Source of the DNA: Pseudomonas vlassakiae
GTDB taxonomy: Bacteria; Pseudomonadota; Gammaproteobacteria; Pseudomonadales; Pseudomonadaceae
DNA: 64,000 bases
Reading direction: 5' to 3'
Assembly: GCF_014269035.2 (NCBI RefSeq)
Contig: NZ_JABWRP020000004.1
Coordinates: 124,001 to 188,000 of the forward strand
Shown here: positions 1-8,991 of the stretch, piece by piece
Layout: each line of letters begins with the position of its first letter
Position numbering within the stretch: the first letter of the stretch is position 1
Notes under the pieces: model-generated
What the model saw: only the letters and a program-made list of their open reading frames with translations
Told to the model about the DNA's origin: nothing
The model's database searches: none
Made by a program: the position numbers and the translations under genes

Positions 1-1250
1 TCCTGCACGGCAGCCGCGACTTGCTCGGCGCTGTGGTTGATGGTGGCCACCAAATCGCGCAGCTGGTCGACCGAGTAGTTGATCGAGTCGGCGATGGCGC
101 CGGTGAAGTCTTCGGTCACCGACACGGTGACGGTCAGGTCGCCATCGGCCAGCTCTTCGATTTCATCGAGCAGGCGCATGATCGCCTGCTGGTTGCGTTC
201 GTTCTTTTCCGCGGTTTCCTGCAACTGGCGGTGGGTGGTGCGGACCATCACCAAGCCGATCAGGATGATCGACGCCAGCGCCAGCAGGCCCAGTGCATAA
301 CCGCCGACGGTATCCAGGGTGCGGCCGCTGGCCAGGTTCTCGAAGCCGTTGGCCAGGTGCGAGGCCTCATCGAGCAAGGTTTGCGACAGGCTGAAGATGT
401 TGCCCGCCGCTTCGCGCACGCGGAACAGCTCGGGCGAGGTTTCGAGGATTTCATCGACAGACCCTGCCACGAACTGGAACAGCTCGGCGATTTCCGCCAG
501 GCGCGCGCGGGCATCGGCGTCCTCGACGCGGGTCACCTGGATCGCCGGGTTGCCGCCGAGCATGCCCTCGAGCACCTGGCCGAAGCGGCTGGCATCGCGG
601 CCGAAGGTATCGGCGGCCTGCGCCGCGGTGTCGTCGCCAGCCAACACGGTATTGACCGACCCAAGGATACGCTCTGCCAGCAGCAGCTGGCGCTGGGCTA
701 CCACTACCTGATTGGCCGGGGCACCACTTTGCAGCAGGATCTCGACCACCTTTTCATACTCGACCTGCAATTGCGGTACGGTTTCGGCGAGGGTCGCCGC
801 CACCTGATGCAACGACAGCACGGTCTGTTCGCTGGCCAGAATGGTGTCGGTGTTCTTGCGCAGGTTTTCCCAGTCCTGGCGCACCGCTTCCATTTCATCG
901 CGCACTGCAGGCGGCGCCGCTGGCAGGCCGGTGGACTTGTCACCTTCGCGCAGGTAGCTCCAGCGCCGCTCGAAGTCGTTGCGCGCATCCGACAGCAGCT
1001 TGAATGCCAGGGCCTTGCCCGCCGCAGCCTCGGTGGCGTTCTTGGCGATACGCTGGGACAACACCCGCAGTTCGCCGGCGTGGCCGATGTATTGCTTGTC
1101 GTGATTGGCCTGGGTGTTGAGGTAGGCGAAGTTGGCGAACAACAGAATGATCGACAGAATCAGGATCACGAACAGCACGGTGATCTGCACGATGCTGCGC
1201 GTGCGAGGGGTCATGCTGGCGGGGGCGACGGGTGTGGCCGGCTTGTTCAC
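1..1250 (-). CDS. pilJ: PilJ, type IV pili methyl-accepting chemoreceptor (5' part; 3' end outside window)
   Basis: Membrane chemoreceptor feeding the Pil-Chp array that controls twitching and surface sensing. The frame starts at a GTG at 1250 (MNKPATPVAP...), preceded at normal spacing by AGGA, and stays open to base 1, giving about 416 residues of a family usually near 680. A transmembrane helix covers residues about 19-40 and a periplasmic PilJ-type helical sensor follows. A second transmembrane helix lies near 317-337, then a HAMP linker (ELADGDLTV) and the start of the signalling domain. It lies 11 bp after pilI, the last gene visible of pilG-pilH-pilI-pilJ. The methyl-accepting hairpin tip lies beyond the window. 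Confidence 0.93.
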   Translation of the reverse strand, partial: MNKPATPVAPASMTPRTRSIVQITVLFVILILSIILLFANFAYLNTQANHDKQYIGHAGELRVLSQRIAKNATEAAAGKALAFKLLSDARNDFERRWSYLREGDKSTGLPAAPPAVRDEMEAVRQDWENLRKNTDTILASEQTVLSLHQVAATLAETVPQLQVEYEKVVEILLQSGAPANQVVVAQRQLLLAERILGSVNTVLAGDDTAAQAADTFGRDASRFGQVLEGMLGGNPAIQVTRVEDADARARLAEIAELFQFVAGSVDEILETSPELFRVREAAGNIFSLSQTLLDEASHLANGFENLASGRTLDTVGGYALGLLALASIILIGLVMVRTTHRQLQETAEKNERNQQAIMRLLDEIEELADGDLTVTVSVTEDFTGAIADSINYSVDQLRDLVATINHSAEQVAAAVQ

Positions 1251-1261
1251 GTTCGAAAGTC

Positions 1262-1816
1262 CTATAGCGCCACGTCAAGAAAGCCCGGCGCCTGGGCCAG
1301 GGCGAAGGGGCTGAAGATCGCCCAGTTGCGTTCACGCGCAAAGTGCCCCTGCACGAAGCGGGCAGCAGCCCGCAGCAATGGCTGCGGGGGCGACAGGTCC
1401 AGGCTGCTCAGGGCGAAATGCTGCAGCCCCAGCACCTCATCGACCAGCAAGCCGACGAACAGGTCGTCATGGTCCAGCACCAGCACCCGTCGCTGCTTGC
1501 CTGGCGCAGCGGGGCCCAGGCCGAAGAAACTGCTCAGGTCCATGACCGGCAACAACCGGCCGCGCAGGTTGGCCACCCCGCACACCCACGGCTGCACGCC
1601 TGGTACGCGGCTGCTGCGTGGCTCGCGCAGCACCTCGGCGACCTCGCCCATGGGGGCGACGAACCACTGCCCGGCGACGCGAAAACCGATGCCGCTCCAT
1701 TGCTGCAGGCGCGTGTCCTGCGGCGGCTGGTCGGCCACCAGCAGGCGGCAGCGCCGGTCGATGTCCAGCAACAGCTCGAAGGCGGTCAGCGACGCGCCCT
1801 GTGGGCGGGTGGTCAA
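1262..1816 (-). CDS. pilI: PilI, CheW-like adaptor protein
   Basis: CheW-fold coupling protein that should link PilJ to the histidine kinase ChpA. The 184 residues form one CheW domain, with the typical GVANLRGRLLPVMDL strand-turn-strand near residues 81-95 and VDEVLGLQ further on. The start codon is TTG at 1816, overlapping the pilH stop as TTGA. No in-frame ATG occurs before residue 56, which would cut into the domain, so the TTG start is the best choice. Translational coupling with pilH is likely. Confidence 0.9.
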   Translation of the reverse strand: MTTRPQGASLTAFELLLDIDRRCRLLVADQPPQDTRLQQWSGIGFRVAGQWFVAPMGEVAEVLREPRSSRVPGVQPWVCGVANLRGRLLPVMDLSSFFGLGPAAPGKQRRVLVLDHDDLFVGLLVDEVLGLQHFALSSLDLSPPQPLLRAAARFVQGHFARERNWAIFSPFALAQAPGFLDVAL

Positions 1817-2178
1817 GCGCCCAGTACTTCTTTGAGCTTGGCGATCAGCGCGTCCTCTTCCACCGGCTTGGTCAGGAAGTCGCGGGCGCCCTGGCGCGTG
1901 GCCCAGATACGGTCGGTTTCCTGGTCCTTGGTGGTCACCACCACCACGGGGATGGCGCGGGTTTCAGGGTCCTTGCTCAACTGGCGGGTGGCCTGGAAAC
2001 CGTTCATGCCGGGCATGACGATGTCCATCAGCACCGCATCGGGCTTTTCCTGACGGGCCAGGGCCACGCCGTCGGCACCGTTGCTGGCCTTGAGCACCTG
2101 GTGACCATGCTTTTCCAGCCATCCGGTCAATTTGTACATCTCTGTCGGCGAGTCGTCGACAATCAGAACTCGGGCCAT
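1813..2178 (-). CDS. pilH: PilH, single-domain response regulator
   Basis: CheY-like receiver of the Pil-Chp system, acting in the cytoplasm as a phosphate sink or as a regulator of pilus retraction. The 121 residues contain the acidic pocket in VLIVDDSPTE, the phospho-acceptor in VLMDIVMPGMNGF, the conserved Thr in VVVTTKD and Lys in FLTKPV. I chose the ATG at 2178 (MARVLIVDD) because GGGGA sits about 7 nt upstream; an earlier in-frame ATG four codons away would place that motif inside the gene. It overlaps pilI by four bases. Confidence 0.94.
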   Translation of the reverse strand: MARVLIVDDSPTEMYKLTGWLEKHGHQVLKASNGADGVALARQEKPDAVLMDIVMPGMNGFQATRQLSKDPETRAIPVVVVTTKDQETDRIWATRQGARDFLTKPVEEDALIAKLKEVLGA

Positions 2179-2223
2179 GCTGTTCCCCATCAGGACATTG
2201 AAAGCCGCACCAGCGCGGCGTGA

Positions 2224-2625
2224 TCAGGGTGCGGGTTGTTCGGGCGCGGCGAAACCGGGCACATGGGCCCTGATTGCGTCGAGCAGTTCTTCCTTGCTGA
2301 ATGGTTTGGTCAGGAACTGGTCGGAACCGACCACCCGGCCGCGGGCCTTGTCGAACAGGCCATCGCGAGACGACAGAAGAATCACCGGGATGTCCCTGAA
2401 GGCACTGTTGTGCTTGATCACCGCACAGGTCTGATAACCGTCCAGACGGGGCATCAGCACATCGACGAAGATGATCTGTGGCTGGTGGTCAATGATCTTG
2501 GCCAGGGCATCGAAGCCGTCACTGGCGGTGACCACCTCGCAGCCCGCTTCGCCGAGCAACATCTGCGCGGTGCGGCGGATCGTGCGGGAGTCGTCGATCA
2601 CCATCACCTTCAGGGGCTGTTCCAT
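2224..2625 (-). CDS. pilG: PilG, single-domain response regulator
   Basis: CheY-like receiver that opens the pilGHIJ operon; in P. aeruginosa it promotes pilus extension and cAMP signalling. The 133 residues begin MEQPLKVMVIDDSRTIRRTA, with the acceptor Asp in IIFVDVLMPRLDGYQTC, LLSSRD and QFLTKPFSKEEL. The frame is open much further upstream, but the family starts at MEQ and the extra 80 residues show no conservation I recognise. No strong ribosome binding site is visible before ATG 2625. It is transcribed away from gshB. Confidence 0.93.
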   Translation of the reverse strand: MEQPLKVMVIDDSRTIRRTAQMLLGEAGCEVVTASDGFDALAKIIDHQPQIIFVDVLMPRLDGYQTCAVIKHNSAFRDIPVILLSSRDGLFDKARGRVVGSDQFLTKPFSKEELLDAIRAHVPGFAAPEQPAP

Positions 2626-2655
2626 AAATTGCGCTACCATCGCTGCACAGTGTGG

Positions 2656-2681
2656 GCTGCGAGCCACTGATGGCTTGCAGC
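2656..2681. repeat. 11-bp inverted repeat between pilG and gshB
   Basis: The arms GCTGCGAGCCA and TGGCTTGCAGC flank a CTGA loop. As plus-strand RNA all 11 positions pair (one G-U); as minus-strand RNA there is one A-C mismatch. It sits about 30 nt upstream of the pilG start, so it falls in that leader if transcription starts further out. The rest of the 196-bp divergent region shows nothing clear. Confidence 0.5.
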
Positions 2682-2821
2682 TTGAAGCTGAGGGCATTTT
2701 TAGCACACTCCGGGGGGCCATTCCATCTACCGCCCCCTTGACCCGCGGCGTCCACGGCGCCACCCTGAGCCACTTTTCTTTCGATTGACCGCGGCCACCC
2801 GCCGCCAAGAGGAACCACCCC

Positions 2822-3775
2822 ATGAGCGTTCGCCTCGGCATTGTCATGGACCCGATCGCGTCCATCTCCTACAAGAAGGACAGCTCGCTGGCCATGTTGC
2901 TGGCCGCCCAGGCCCGCGGCTGGGAGCTGTTCTACATGGAGCAGCGCGACCTTTATCTGGGTGCCGGCCAGGCCCGTGCGCAGATGCGCCCGCTGAAGGT
3001 CTTCGCCGACCCCGCCCGCTGGTTCGAGCTGGGCGAGGAGCAGGACAGCGCCCTGGCCGAGCTGGACGTGATCCTGATGCGCAAGGATCCGCCCTTCGAC
3101 ATGGAATTCGTCTACAGCACCTACCTGCTGGAGCAAGCGGAGCGCGAAGGTGTGCTGGTGGTCAACCGCCCGCAGAGCCTGCGCGACTGCAACGAAAAAC
3201 TGTTCGCCACCCAATTCCCGCAGTGCATGGCGCCAACCTTGGTCAGCCGCCGCGTCGACATCCTGCGCGAGTTCGCCAACAGCCGCGGTGACGTGATCCT
3301 CAAGCCGCTGGACGGCATGGGCGGTGCGTCGGTGTTCCGCCACCGCAAGGACGACCCCAACCTCTCGGTCATCCTGGAAACACTGACCCAGCATGGCACC
3401 CAGCAGATCATGGCCCAGGAGTACCTGCCGCAGATCGTCGACGGCGACAAGCGCATCCTGATGATCGACGGCGAACCGGTCGACTACTGCCTGGCGCGTA
3501 TCCCGGCCAGCGGCGAAACCCGTGGCAACCTGGCCGCCGGTGGTCGCGGTGAAGCCCGCCCACTTACGGAGCGCGACCGCTGGATCGCCGCCCAGGTCGG
3601 GCCGACCCTGCGTGAAAAGGGCCTGCTGTTCGTTGGCCTGGACGTGATCGGCGATTCCCTCACCGAAATCAACGTCACCAGCCCCACCTGCATCCGCGAG
3701 ATCGACGCCGCCTACAACACCGATATCGGTGGCAAGCTGATGGATGCCATTGATCGCCAGCTCAAGGCGCGCTGA
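2822..3775 (+). CDS. gshB: Glutathione synthetase
   Basis: Joins glycine to gamma-glutamylcysteine using ATP, the second step of glutathione synthesis. The 317 residues are full length and start MSVRLGIVMDPIASI. An N-terminal substrate domain is followed by an ATP-grasp fold: VILKPLDGMGG near residues 160-170, MAQEYLP, GDKRILMIDGEPV, and the metal- and substrate-binding EINVTSPTCIREID near 281-294. AGAGGAA precedes the ATG at good spacing. It is the first gene of the plus-strand block and is followed by tonB. Confidence 0.97.
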   Translation: MSVRLGIVMDPIASISYKKDSSLAMLLAAQARGWELFYMEQRDLYLGAGQARAQMRPLKVFADPARWFELGEEQDSALAELDVILMRKDPPFDMEFVYSTYLLEQAEREGVLVVNRPQSLRDCNEKLFATQFPQCMAPTLVSRRVDILREFANSRGDVILKPLDGMGGASVFRHRKDDPNLSVILETLTQHGTQQIMAQEYLPQIVDGDKRILMIDGEPVDYCLARIPASGETRGNLAAGGRGEARPLTERDRWIAAQVGPTLREKGLLFVGLDVIGDSLTEINVTSPTCIREIDAAYNTDIGGKLMDAIDRQLKAR

Positions 3776-3866
3776 CCGCCGACGCGGAGCAAATGCGCGG
3801 AGTGGGGTATGATGCCGGTCCTTTTCGACTGAGCTGCTGCCCCGCCTAGCGGTTGCTGGATACCTG

Positions 3867-4772
3867 ATGACGCTGCCTGCCGACATCCCTTCCGACCTGC
3901 TGCCACCGCGCGTTCGCCCGGTGGACCGGCTTGGCTTTACCCTGTTCCTGGCTGCCCTGGTGCACCTGGCGCTGATCCTTGGTGTGGGCTTCACCGTGGT
4001 CAAACCGGCCGAAATCCGCCAGACCATGGACATCACCCTGGCCACCTTCAAGAGCGAGAAGGCGCCGAACAAGGCTGACTACCAGGCCCAGGCCAACCAG
4101 CAGGGCAGCGGCACGCTGGAAAAGAAAGCGGTGCCGACCACCACCGAAGTGGCGCCGTTTCAGGACAGCAAGATCAACAAGGTCACCCCGCCGCCTGCGG
4201 CCAAGCCGGAGGTAGCGCCACCACCCGTGCCGGAGAAATCCGCGGTGGCGACCAAGGCGCCGAAAGCGCAGAAGGTCGAGCCCAAGCCCAAGGAAAGCAA
4301 GCCACAGCCCAAGCCGCCAGCGGCCACCCCGGACTTCGACAGTTCGCAATTGTCGAGCCAGATAGCCAGCCTTGAGGCGGAGCTTTCCAACGAACAGCAG
4401 ATGTACGCCAAACGTCCGAAGATTCACCGCCTCAATGCGGCGTCGACCATGCGCGACAAGGGCGCCTGGTACAAGGAAGAGTGGCGCAAGAAGGTCGAGC
4501 GGGTGGGCAACCTGAATTACCCCGACGAGGCACGTCGGCAACAGATCTACGGCAACTTGCGAATGATGGTGTCGATCAACCGCGATGGCTCGCTGTATGA
4601 GGTGCTGGTGCTCGAGTCATCCGGGCAGCCGGTGCTGGACCAGGCGGCCCAGCGCATCGTGCGCCTGGCAGCGCCCTTTGCGCCGTTCACCGGCGACCTG
4701 GCCGAGTTCGACCGGCTGGAAATCATCCGCACCTGGCGCTTTGCCCGCGGCGACCGCCTGTCGAGCAACTGA
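3867..4772 (+). CDS. tonB: TonB family energy-transducing protein
   Basis: Inner-membrane protein that couples the proton gradient to TonB-dependent outer-membrane receptors. The 301 residues show a short cytoplasmic N-terminus, one transmembrane helix at about 22-43, a Lys/Pro/Ala-rich periplasm-spanning stretch at about 90-155, a polar helix, and a C-terminal TonB domain from about 205. That domain contains YPDEARRQQIYGNLRM and the conserved pattern of valines and prolines. No exbB or exbD gene is adjacent, so it must borrow those partners from elsewhere. The ribosome binding site is weak. An inverted REP pair follows the stop. Confidence 0.9.
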   Translation: MTLPADIPSDLLPPRVRPVDRLGFTLFLAALVHLALILGVGFTVVKPAEIRQTMDITLATFKSEKAPNKADYQAQANQQGSGTLEKKAVPTTTEVAPFQDSKINKVTPPPAAKPEVAPPPVPEKSAVATKAPKAQKVEPKPKESKPQPKPPAATPDFDSSQLSSQIASLEAELSNEQQMYAKRPKIHRLNAASTMRDKGAWYKEEWRKKVERVGNLNYPDEARRQQIYGNLRMMVSINRDGSLYEVLVLESSGQPVLDQAAQRIVRLAAPFAPFTGDLAEFDRLEIIRTWRFARGDRLSSN

Positions 4773-4781
4773 TCCGAAATT

Positions 4782-4889
4782 GCCGGGGCCGCTTTGCGGC
4801 CCTTTCGCGACACAAGGCCGCTCCCACAGGAACCGCGCGATCCCTGTGGGAGCGGCCTTGTGTCGCGAAAGGGCTGCGCAGCAGCCCCA
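4782..4889. repeat. REP palindrome pair (inverted), family A
   Basis: Two head-to-head copies of a roughly 45-bp element lie between tonB and yqgE. Their shared core includes GGCCCTTTCGCGACACAAGG and GCCGCTCCCACAGG; the second copy (4843-4889) is the reverse complement of the first (4782-4830). This is the common P. putida-type REP arrangement. As RNA the pair would fold into one long hairpin, which may stabilise the tonB 3' end or block read-through. Confidence 0.9.
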
Positions 4890-4945
4890 ATACAGCCAAG
4901 CCGAGCACCTTGTCAGGCTCGCCACCTGGCGCCACACTATCCCCC

Positions 4946-5515
4946 ATGAAAACCCTCACCCCGAGCTACCTCAAGCATCAGTTCCTGATCGCCATGCCGC
5001 ACATGGCCGATCCGAACTTCGCCCAGACCCTCACGTACATCGTCGAGCACAACGCCAATGGCGCCATGGGCCTGGTGGTCAACCGACCACAGGAGCTGAA
5101 CCTGGCCGACATTCTCGAGCAGTTGCGCCCCAACGAGGTACCTCCGGCCAGCACCTTGCACGTGCCCATCTACCAAGGTGGCCCGGTGCAGACGGACCGC
5201 GGCTTCGTCCTGCACAGCAGCGAATGCAGCTACCAGGCCACCGTCGAACTGCAGGGCCTGTCGCTGTCCACTTCGCAGGACGTGCTGTTCGCCATCGCCG
5301 AAGGCGTAGGGCCACAGCAAAGCCTGATCACCCTGGGTTATGCCGGCTGGGAAGCGGGCCAGCTGGAAGCGGAACTGGCCGACAACGCCTGGCTCAACTG
5401 CCCGTTCGACCCGGACATCCTCTTCGCCATGGCCAGCGAACAACGCCTCGGCGCCGCCGCCCGCAGCCTGGGGATCAACCTCAGCTTGCTGACCAGCCAG
5501 GCGGGGCACGCCTGA
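4946..5515 (+). CDS. yqgE: YqgE/AlgH family protein
   Basis: Conserved proteobacterial protein of unknown biochemical role (UPF0301; AlgH in P. aeruginosa). The 189 residues begin MKTLTPSYLKHQFLIAMPHM; family landmarks are GAMGLVVNRP, the VYQGGPVQ-type segment (here PIYQGGPVQTDRGFVLHS) and LGYAGWEAGQLE. I chose ATG 4946 over an in-frame codon 12 residues upstream because conservation starts at MKTL. Its stop overlaps the ruvX start by one base (TGATG), which implies coupled translation. It is the first gene of the pyr operon region. Confidence 0.93.
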   Translation: MKTLTPSYLKHQFLIAMPHMADPNFAQTLTYIVEHNANGAMGLVVNRPQELNLADILEQLRPNEVPPASTLHVPIYQGGPVQTDRGFVLHSSECSYQATVELQGLSLSTSQDVLFAIAEGVGPQQSLITLGYAGWEAGQLEAELADNAWLNCPFDPDILFAMASEQRLGAAARSLGINLSLLTSQAGHA

Positions 5516-5940
5516 TGGCCGAATTACGCCTGCTGCTGGGCTTCGACTACGGCAGCAAACAGATCGGCGTCGCCGTCGGCCAGGTGATCACCGGCCAGGC
5601 CCGCGAGCTGTGCACCTTGAAGGCGCAGAATGGCGTGCCGGACTGGGCCCAGGTGGAAAAGCTCATCAGCGAGTGGAAGCCCGATGCCATCGTCGTCGGC
5701 CTGCCGCTGAACATGGACGGCACACCCAGCGAAATGAGCGAGCGCGCGGAAAAGTTCGCCCGCCGCCTCCATGGCCGCTTCAACGTGCCGGTGCACACCC
5801 ACGACGAACGCCTGACCACCTTCGAGGCCAAAGGCGAGCGCCTGGCCCGTGGCGGCCAGCGCGGCAGCTACCGTGACAACCCGGTCGACGCCATCGCCGC
5901 AGCCTTGCTGCTGCAAGGCTGGCTGGAGGCCAACACCTGA
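5515..5940 (+). CDS. ruvX: RuvX/YqgF Holliday junction resolvase-like protein
   Basis: RNase H-fold nuclease of the YqgF family, implicated in 16S rRNA maturation and possibly junction resolution. The 141 residues contain the first catalytic Asp in LLGFDYGSKQIGVAVG (D11), VVGLPLNMDGTPS, the DERLTT segment and the late Asp in RDNPVDAIAAALLLQ. All the acidic positions I can recognise are present. It overlaps yqgE by one base and sits 60 bp before pyrR. Confidence 0.94.
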   Translation: MAELRLLLGFDYGSKQIGVAVGQVITGQARELCTLKAQNGVPDWAQVEKLISEWKPDAIVVGLPLNMDGTPSEMSERAEKFARRLHGRFNVPVHTHDERLTTFEAKGERLARGGQRGSYRDNPVDAIAAALLLQGWLEANT

Positions 5941-6000
5941 TTTTTCCCGCGTTTACGTCGAGGCAATGACAACGTCCCCGGCGCCCCCAGGAGATACGCA

Positions 6001-6519
6001 ATGAGCCTACCCAATCCCGCCGACCTGATCCGGCAGATGGCTGTCGACCTTCGCGCCCATCTGGCCCGCCGAAACATCACCGAACCGCGCTTTATCGGCA
6101 TCCGCACGGGCGGCGTCTGGGTTGCCCAGGCCCTGCAGGAAGCGATGGCCGACCAGAGCCCGCTCGGCACCCTGGACGTGTCGTTCTATCGCGATGACTT
6201 CAGCCAGAACGGCCTGCACCCGCAGGTGCGCCCCTCGGAGCTGCCATTCGAAGTCGAAGGCCAGCACCTGGTGCTGATCGATGACGTGCTGATGAGTGGC
6301 CGCACCGTCCGCGCCGCGCTCAACGAATTGTTCGATTACGGCCGCCCGGCCAGTGTCACCCTGGTCTGCCTGCTCGACCTGGATGCCGGCGAACTGCCCA
6401 TTCGCCCCAACGTGCTCGGCGCCACCCTGTCGCTGGCCGCCCATGAACGGGTAAAATTGACCGGACCCGCACCGCTCGCCCTCGAGCGCCAGGACCTCGC
6501 CACCGCTTCTGCCCTTTAA
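6001..6519 (+). CDS. pyrR: PyrR bifunctional regulator / uracil phosphoribosyltransferase
   Basis: Phosphoribosyltransferase-fold protein that senses UMP and PRPP and controls pyr gene expression; in Pseudomonas it has been described as acting on DNA rather than through RNA attenuation. The 172 residues contain the PRPP loop [12 protein letters not shown] (residues 91-102) and the GIRTGG segment near 33-38. An AGGAGA site precedes the ATG. pyrB starts 13 bp downstream. I see no obvious attenuator hairpin between ruvX and pyrR, in keeping with a DNA-level mechanism. Confidence 0.94.
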   Translation: MSLPNPADLIRQMAVDLRAHLARRNITEPRFIGIRTGGVWVAQALQEAMADQSPLGTLDVSFYRDDFSQNGLHPQVRPSELPFEVEGQHLVLIDDVLMSGRTVRAALNELFDYGRPASVTLVCLLDLDAGELPIRPNVLGATLSLAAHERVKLTGPAPLALERQDLATASAL

Positions 6520-6532
6520 GAGTCCCCTCGCG

Positions 6533-7537
6533 ATGACGCCAATCGACGCCAAGCGCCCGCTGCAGCTCAATGATCAGGGCCAGCTGCGCCACTTCCTCTC
6601 GCTCGACGGTTTGCCCCGCGAACTGCTGACCGAGATCCTCGACACCGCCGACTCGTTCCTCGAAGTCGGCGCCCGGGCCGTGAAGAAGGTCCCGTTGCTG
6701 CGCGGCAAGACCGTGTGCAACGTGTTCTTCGAAAACTCCACCCGTACCCGCACCACCTTCGAACTGGCCGCCCAGCGCCTGTCGGCCGACGTGATCAGCC
6801 TGAACGTGTCGACCTCCTCGACCAGCAAAGGCGAGACCCTGTTCGACACCCTGCGCAACCTCGAAGCCATGGCTGCCGACATGTTCGTCGTGCGTCACTC
6901 CGACTCCGGCGCGGCGCATTTCATCGCCGAGCACGTGTGCCCGGACGTCGCCGTGATCAACGGCGGTGACGGTCGCCACGCGCACCCGACCCAGGGCATG
7001 CTCGACATGCTGACCATCCGCCGTCACAAGGGCAGCTTCGAGAACCTCTCGGTGGCGATCGTCGGTGACATCCTGCACTCGCGCGTGGCACGTTCCGACA
7101 TGCTCGCGCTGAAGGCGCTGGGCTGCCCGGACATCCGCGTGATCGGCCCGAAAACCCTGATCCCGGTCGGTATCGAGCAGTACGGCGTGAAGGTCTACAC
7201 CGACCTTGCCGAAGGCCTCAAGGACGTCGACGTGGTGATCATGCTGCGCCTGCAGCGCGAGCGCATGGCCGGTGGCCTGTTGCCCAGTGAAGGCGAGTTC
7301 TACCGCCTGTTCGGCCTCACCACCGCACGCCTGGCCGGCGCCAAGCCCGACGCCATCGTCATGCACCCGGGCCCGATCAACCGCGGCGTGGAGATCGAAT
7401 CGGCGGTGGCCGACGGCAAACACTCGGTGATTCTCAACCAGGTCACCTACGGCATCGCCGTGCGCATGGCCGTGCTGTCCATGGCCATGAGCGGGCAGAA
7501 CGCGCAACGTCAATTCGACCAGGAGAACGCTCAGTGA
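6533..7537 (+). CDS. pyrB: Aspartate carbamoyltransferase catalytic subunit
   Basis: Condenses carbamoyl phosphate with aspartate, the committed step of pyrimidine synthesis. The 334 residues include the carbamoyl-phosphate site [13 protein letters not shown] (residues 65-77), the [12 protein letters not shown] loop, [14 protein letters not shown], and [11 protein letters not shown]. The N-terminal extension of about 15 residues is longer than in E. coli PyrB and fits the dodecameric Pseudomonas enzyme, whose PyrB N-terminus is reported to carry regulatory nucleotide sites. It overlaps pyrC' by four bases (GTGA); no pyrI follows. Confidence 0.97.
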   Translation: MTPIDAKRPLQLNDQGQLRHFLSLDGLPRELLTEILDTADSFLEVGARAVKKVPLLRGKTVCNVFFENSTRTRTTFELAAQRLSADVISLNVSTSSTSKGETLFDTLRNLEAMAADMFVVRHSDSGAAHFIAEHVCPDVAVINGGDGRHAHPTQGMLDMLTIRRHKGSFENLSVAIVGDILHSRVARSDMLALKALGCPDIRVIGPKTLIPVGIEQYGVKVYTDLAEGLKDVDVVIMLRLQRERMAGGLLPSEGEFYRLFGLTTARLAGAKPDAIVMHPGPINRGVEIESAVADGKHSVILNQVTYGIAVRMAVLSMAMSGQNAQRQFDQENAQ

Positions 7538-8805
7538 CCATCAGCATTCTTGGCGCCCGGGTCATCGACCCTGTCAGCGGCCTGGACCAGGTCACCGACC
7601 TGCACCTGGATGGCGGCCGCATCGCCGCAATCGGCGCCGCCCCGGCCGGCTTCAGCGCCAGCCGAACCATCGAAGCGGGTGGCCTGATCGCCGCGCCCGG
7701 CCTGGTCGACCTCGGCGTCTCGCTGCGCGAGCCGGGCTACAGCCGCAAGGGCTCGATCGCCAGTGAAACCCGCGCCGCCGTGGCCGGTGGCGTCACCAGC
7801 CTGTGCTGCCCACCGCAGACCAAGCCGGTGCTGGATACTTCGGCTGTGGCCGAACTGATCCTCGACCGCGCCCGCGAAGCGGCCAACAGCAAGGTCTACC
7901 CGATCGGCGCCCTGACCAAGGGCCTGGAGGGCGAGCAACTGGCCGAACTGGTTGCCCTGCGCGACACCGGTTGCGTGGCCTTCGGCAACGGCCTGAAGGA
8001 AATCCCCAACAACCGTACCCTGGCCCGTGCCCTGGAGTACGCCGCCACTTTCGACCTGACCGTGGTGTTCCACTCCCAGGACCGCGACCTGGCCCAGGGT
8101 GGCCTGGCCCACGAAGGCGCCATGGCCAGCTTCCTCGGCCTGCCTGGCATCCCTGAGACCGCCGAGACCGTCGCCTTGGCGCGCAACCTGCTGCTGGTGG
8201 AACAGACCGGCGTGCGTGCGCACTTCACCCAGATCACCAGCGCCCGTGGCGCACGGCTGATCGAACAGGCCCAGCAGTTGGGCCTGCCGGTGACCGCCGA
8301 CGTGGCGCTGTACCAGCTGATCCTTACCGACGAGTCGCTGCGTGAGTTCTCCAGCCTGTACCACGTGCAGCCCCCCCTGCGCACCGCCGCCGACCGCGAC
8401 GGCCTGCGCGCGGCGGTGAAATCGGGGGTGATCCAGGCGATCTCCAGCCACCACCAGCCCCACGAGCGCGATGCCAAGCTGGCGCCGTTCGGCGCCACCG
8501 AGCCGGGTATCAGCAGCGTCGAACTGCTGCTGCCGCTGGCCATGACCCTGGTCGAGGACGGCCTGCTCGACCTGCCGACCCTGCTCGCCCGCTTGAGCAG
8601 CGGCCCGGCCAAGGCCATGCGCCTGCCGGCCGGTGAGCTGAAAGTCGGCGGCGCCGCCGATCTGGTGCTGTTCGACGCCAAGGCGTCGACGATTGCCGGT
8701 GAGCAATGGCTGTCGCGTGGCGAGAACTGCCCGTTCATCGGCCACTGCCTGCCGGCGGCCGTGCGTTATACCTTGGTCGATGGGCATGTCTGCCACGAGG
8801 CCTGA
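7534..8805 (+). CDS. pyrC': PyrC', dihydroorotase-like non-catalytic subunit of aspartate carbamoyltransferase
   Basis: Amidohydrolase-fold partner of PyrB. In P. putida this protein is needed to assemble the active PyrB-PyrC' dodecamer but lacks dihydroorotase activity. The sequence explains why: the usual metal motif DxHxHLREPG reads [10 protein letters not shown] (residues 59-68), so both histidines are replaced by Gly61 and Ser63, and the later Asp motif reads SSHHQPH. Length (423 residues) and the rest of the fold are intact. The start is a GTG at 7534 overlapping the pyrB stop. Some databases annotate it simply as dihydroorotase. Confidence 0.93.
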   Translation: MTISILGARVIDPVSGLDQVTDLHLDGGRIAAIGAAPAGFSASRTIEAGGLIAAPGLVDLGVSLREPGYSRKGSIASETRAAVAGGVTSLCCPPQTKPVLDTSAVAELILDRAREAANSKVYPIGALTKGLEGEQLAELVALRDTGCVAFGNGLKEIPNNRTLARALEYAATFDLTVVFHSQDRDLAQGGLAHEGAMASFLGLPGIPETAETVALARNLLLVEQTGVRAHFTQITSARGARLIEQAQQLGLPVTADVALYQLILTDESLREFSSLYHVQPPLRTAADRDGLRAAVKSGVIQAISSHHQPHERDAKLAPFGATEPGISSVELLLPLAMTLVEDGLLDLPTLLARLSSGPAKAMRLPAGELKVGGAADLVLFDAKASTIAGEQWLSRGENCPFIGHCLPAAVRYTLVDGHVCHEA

Positions 8806-8811
8806 GTAGCC

Positions 8812-8942
8812 CCTGTGGGAGCGGCCTTGCCGGGGCGCCGGACCGGTCGGAAAGGGCTGCGTAGCGGCCCCAGGATCTCTGCATCATGCATAGATTGCCG
8901 GGGCCGCTTTGCGGCCCTTTCGCGACACAAGGCCGCTCCCAC
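8812..8942. repeat. REP palindrome pair (inverted), family A
   Basis: Two inverted REP copies lie between pyrC' and hslV. The right copy (8894-8942) matches the tonB-yqgE copies. The left copy (8812-8872) keeps the GTGGGAGCGGCCTTG arm but has GCCGGGGCGCCGGACCGG in place of the TGTCGCGAAAGG core, so it is a diverged or chimeric copy. The pair probably separates the pyr transcript from the heat-shock transcript. Confidence 0.85.
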
Positions 8943-8991
8943 ATTGATCGCGCTCAAGCTTCAGCCTGCGGCGACCATTCATCCCCCGCGG

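Noticed and set aside
21..1835. 604-residue plus-strand open frame opposite pilJ and pilI
   Set aside because: The minus strand encodes PilJ and PilI with clear motifs; this frame is an antisense artefact.
2519..4072. 517-residue minus-strand frame opposite gshB and the tonB start
   Set aside because: It overlaps pilG on its own strand in another frame and covers gshB; composition is shadow-like.
4585..5507. Long N-terminal extension of the ruvX frame
   Set aside because: The upstream part reads through tonB and yqgE in the wrong frame; the family starts at MAELRLLLGFDYGS at 5515.
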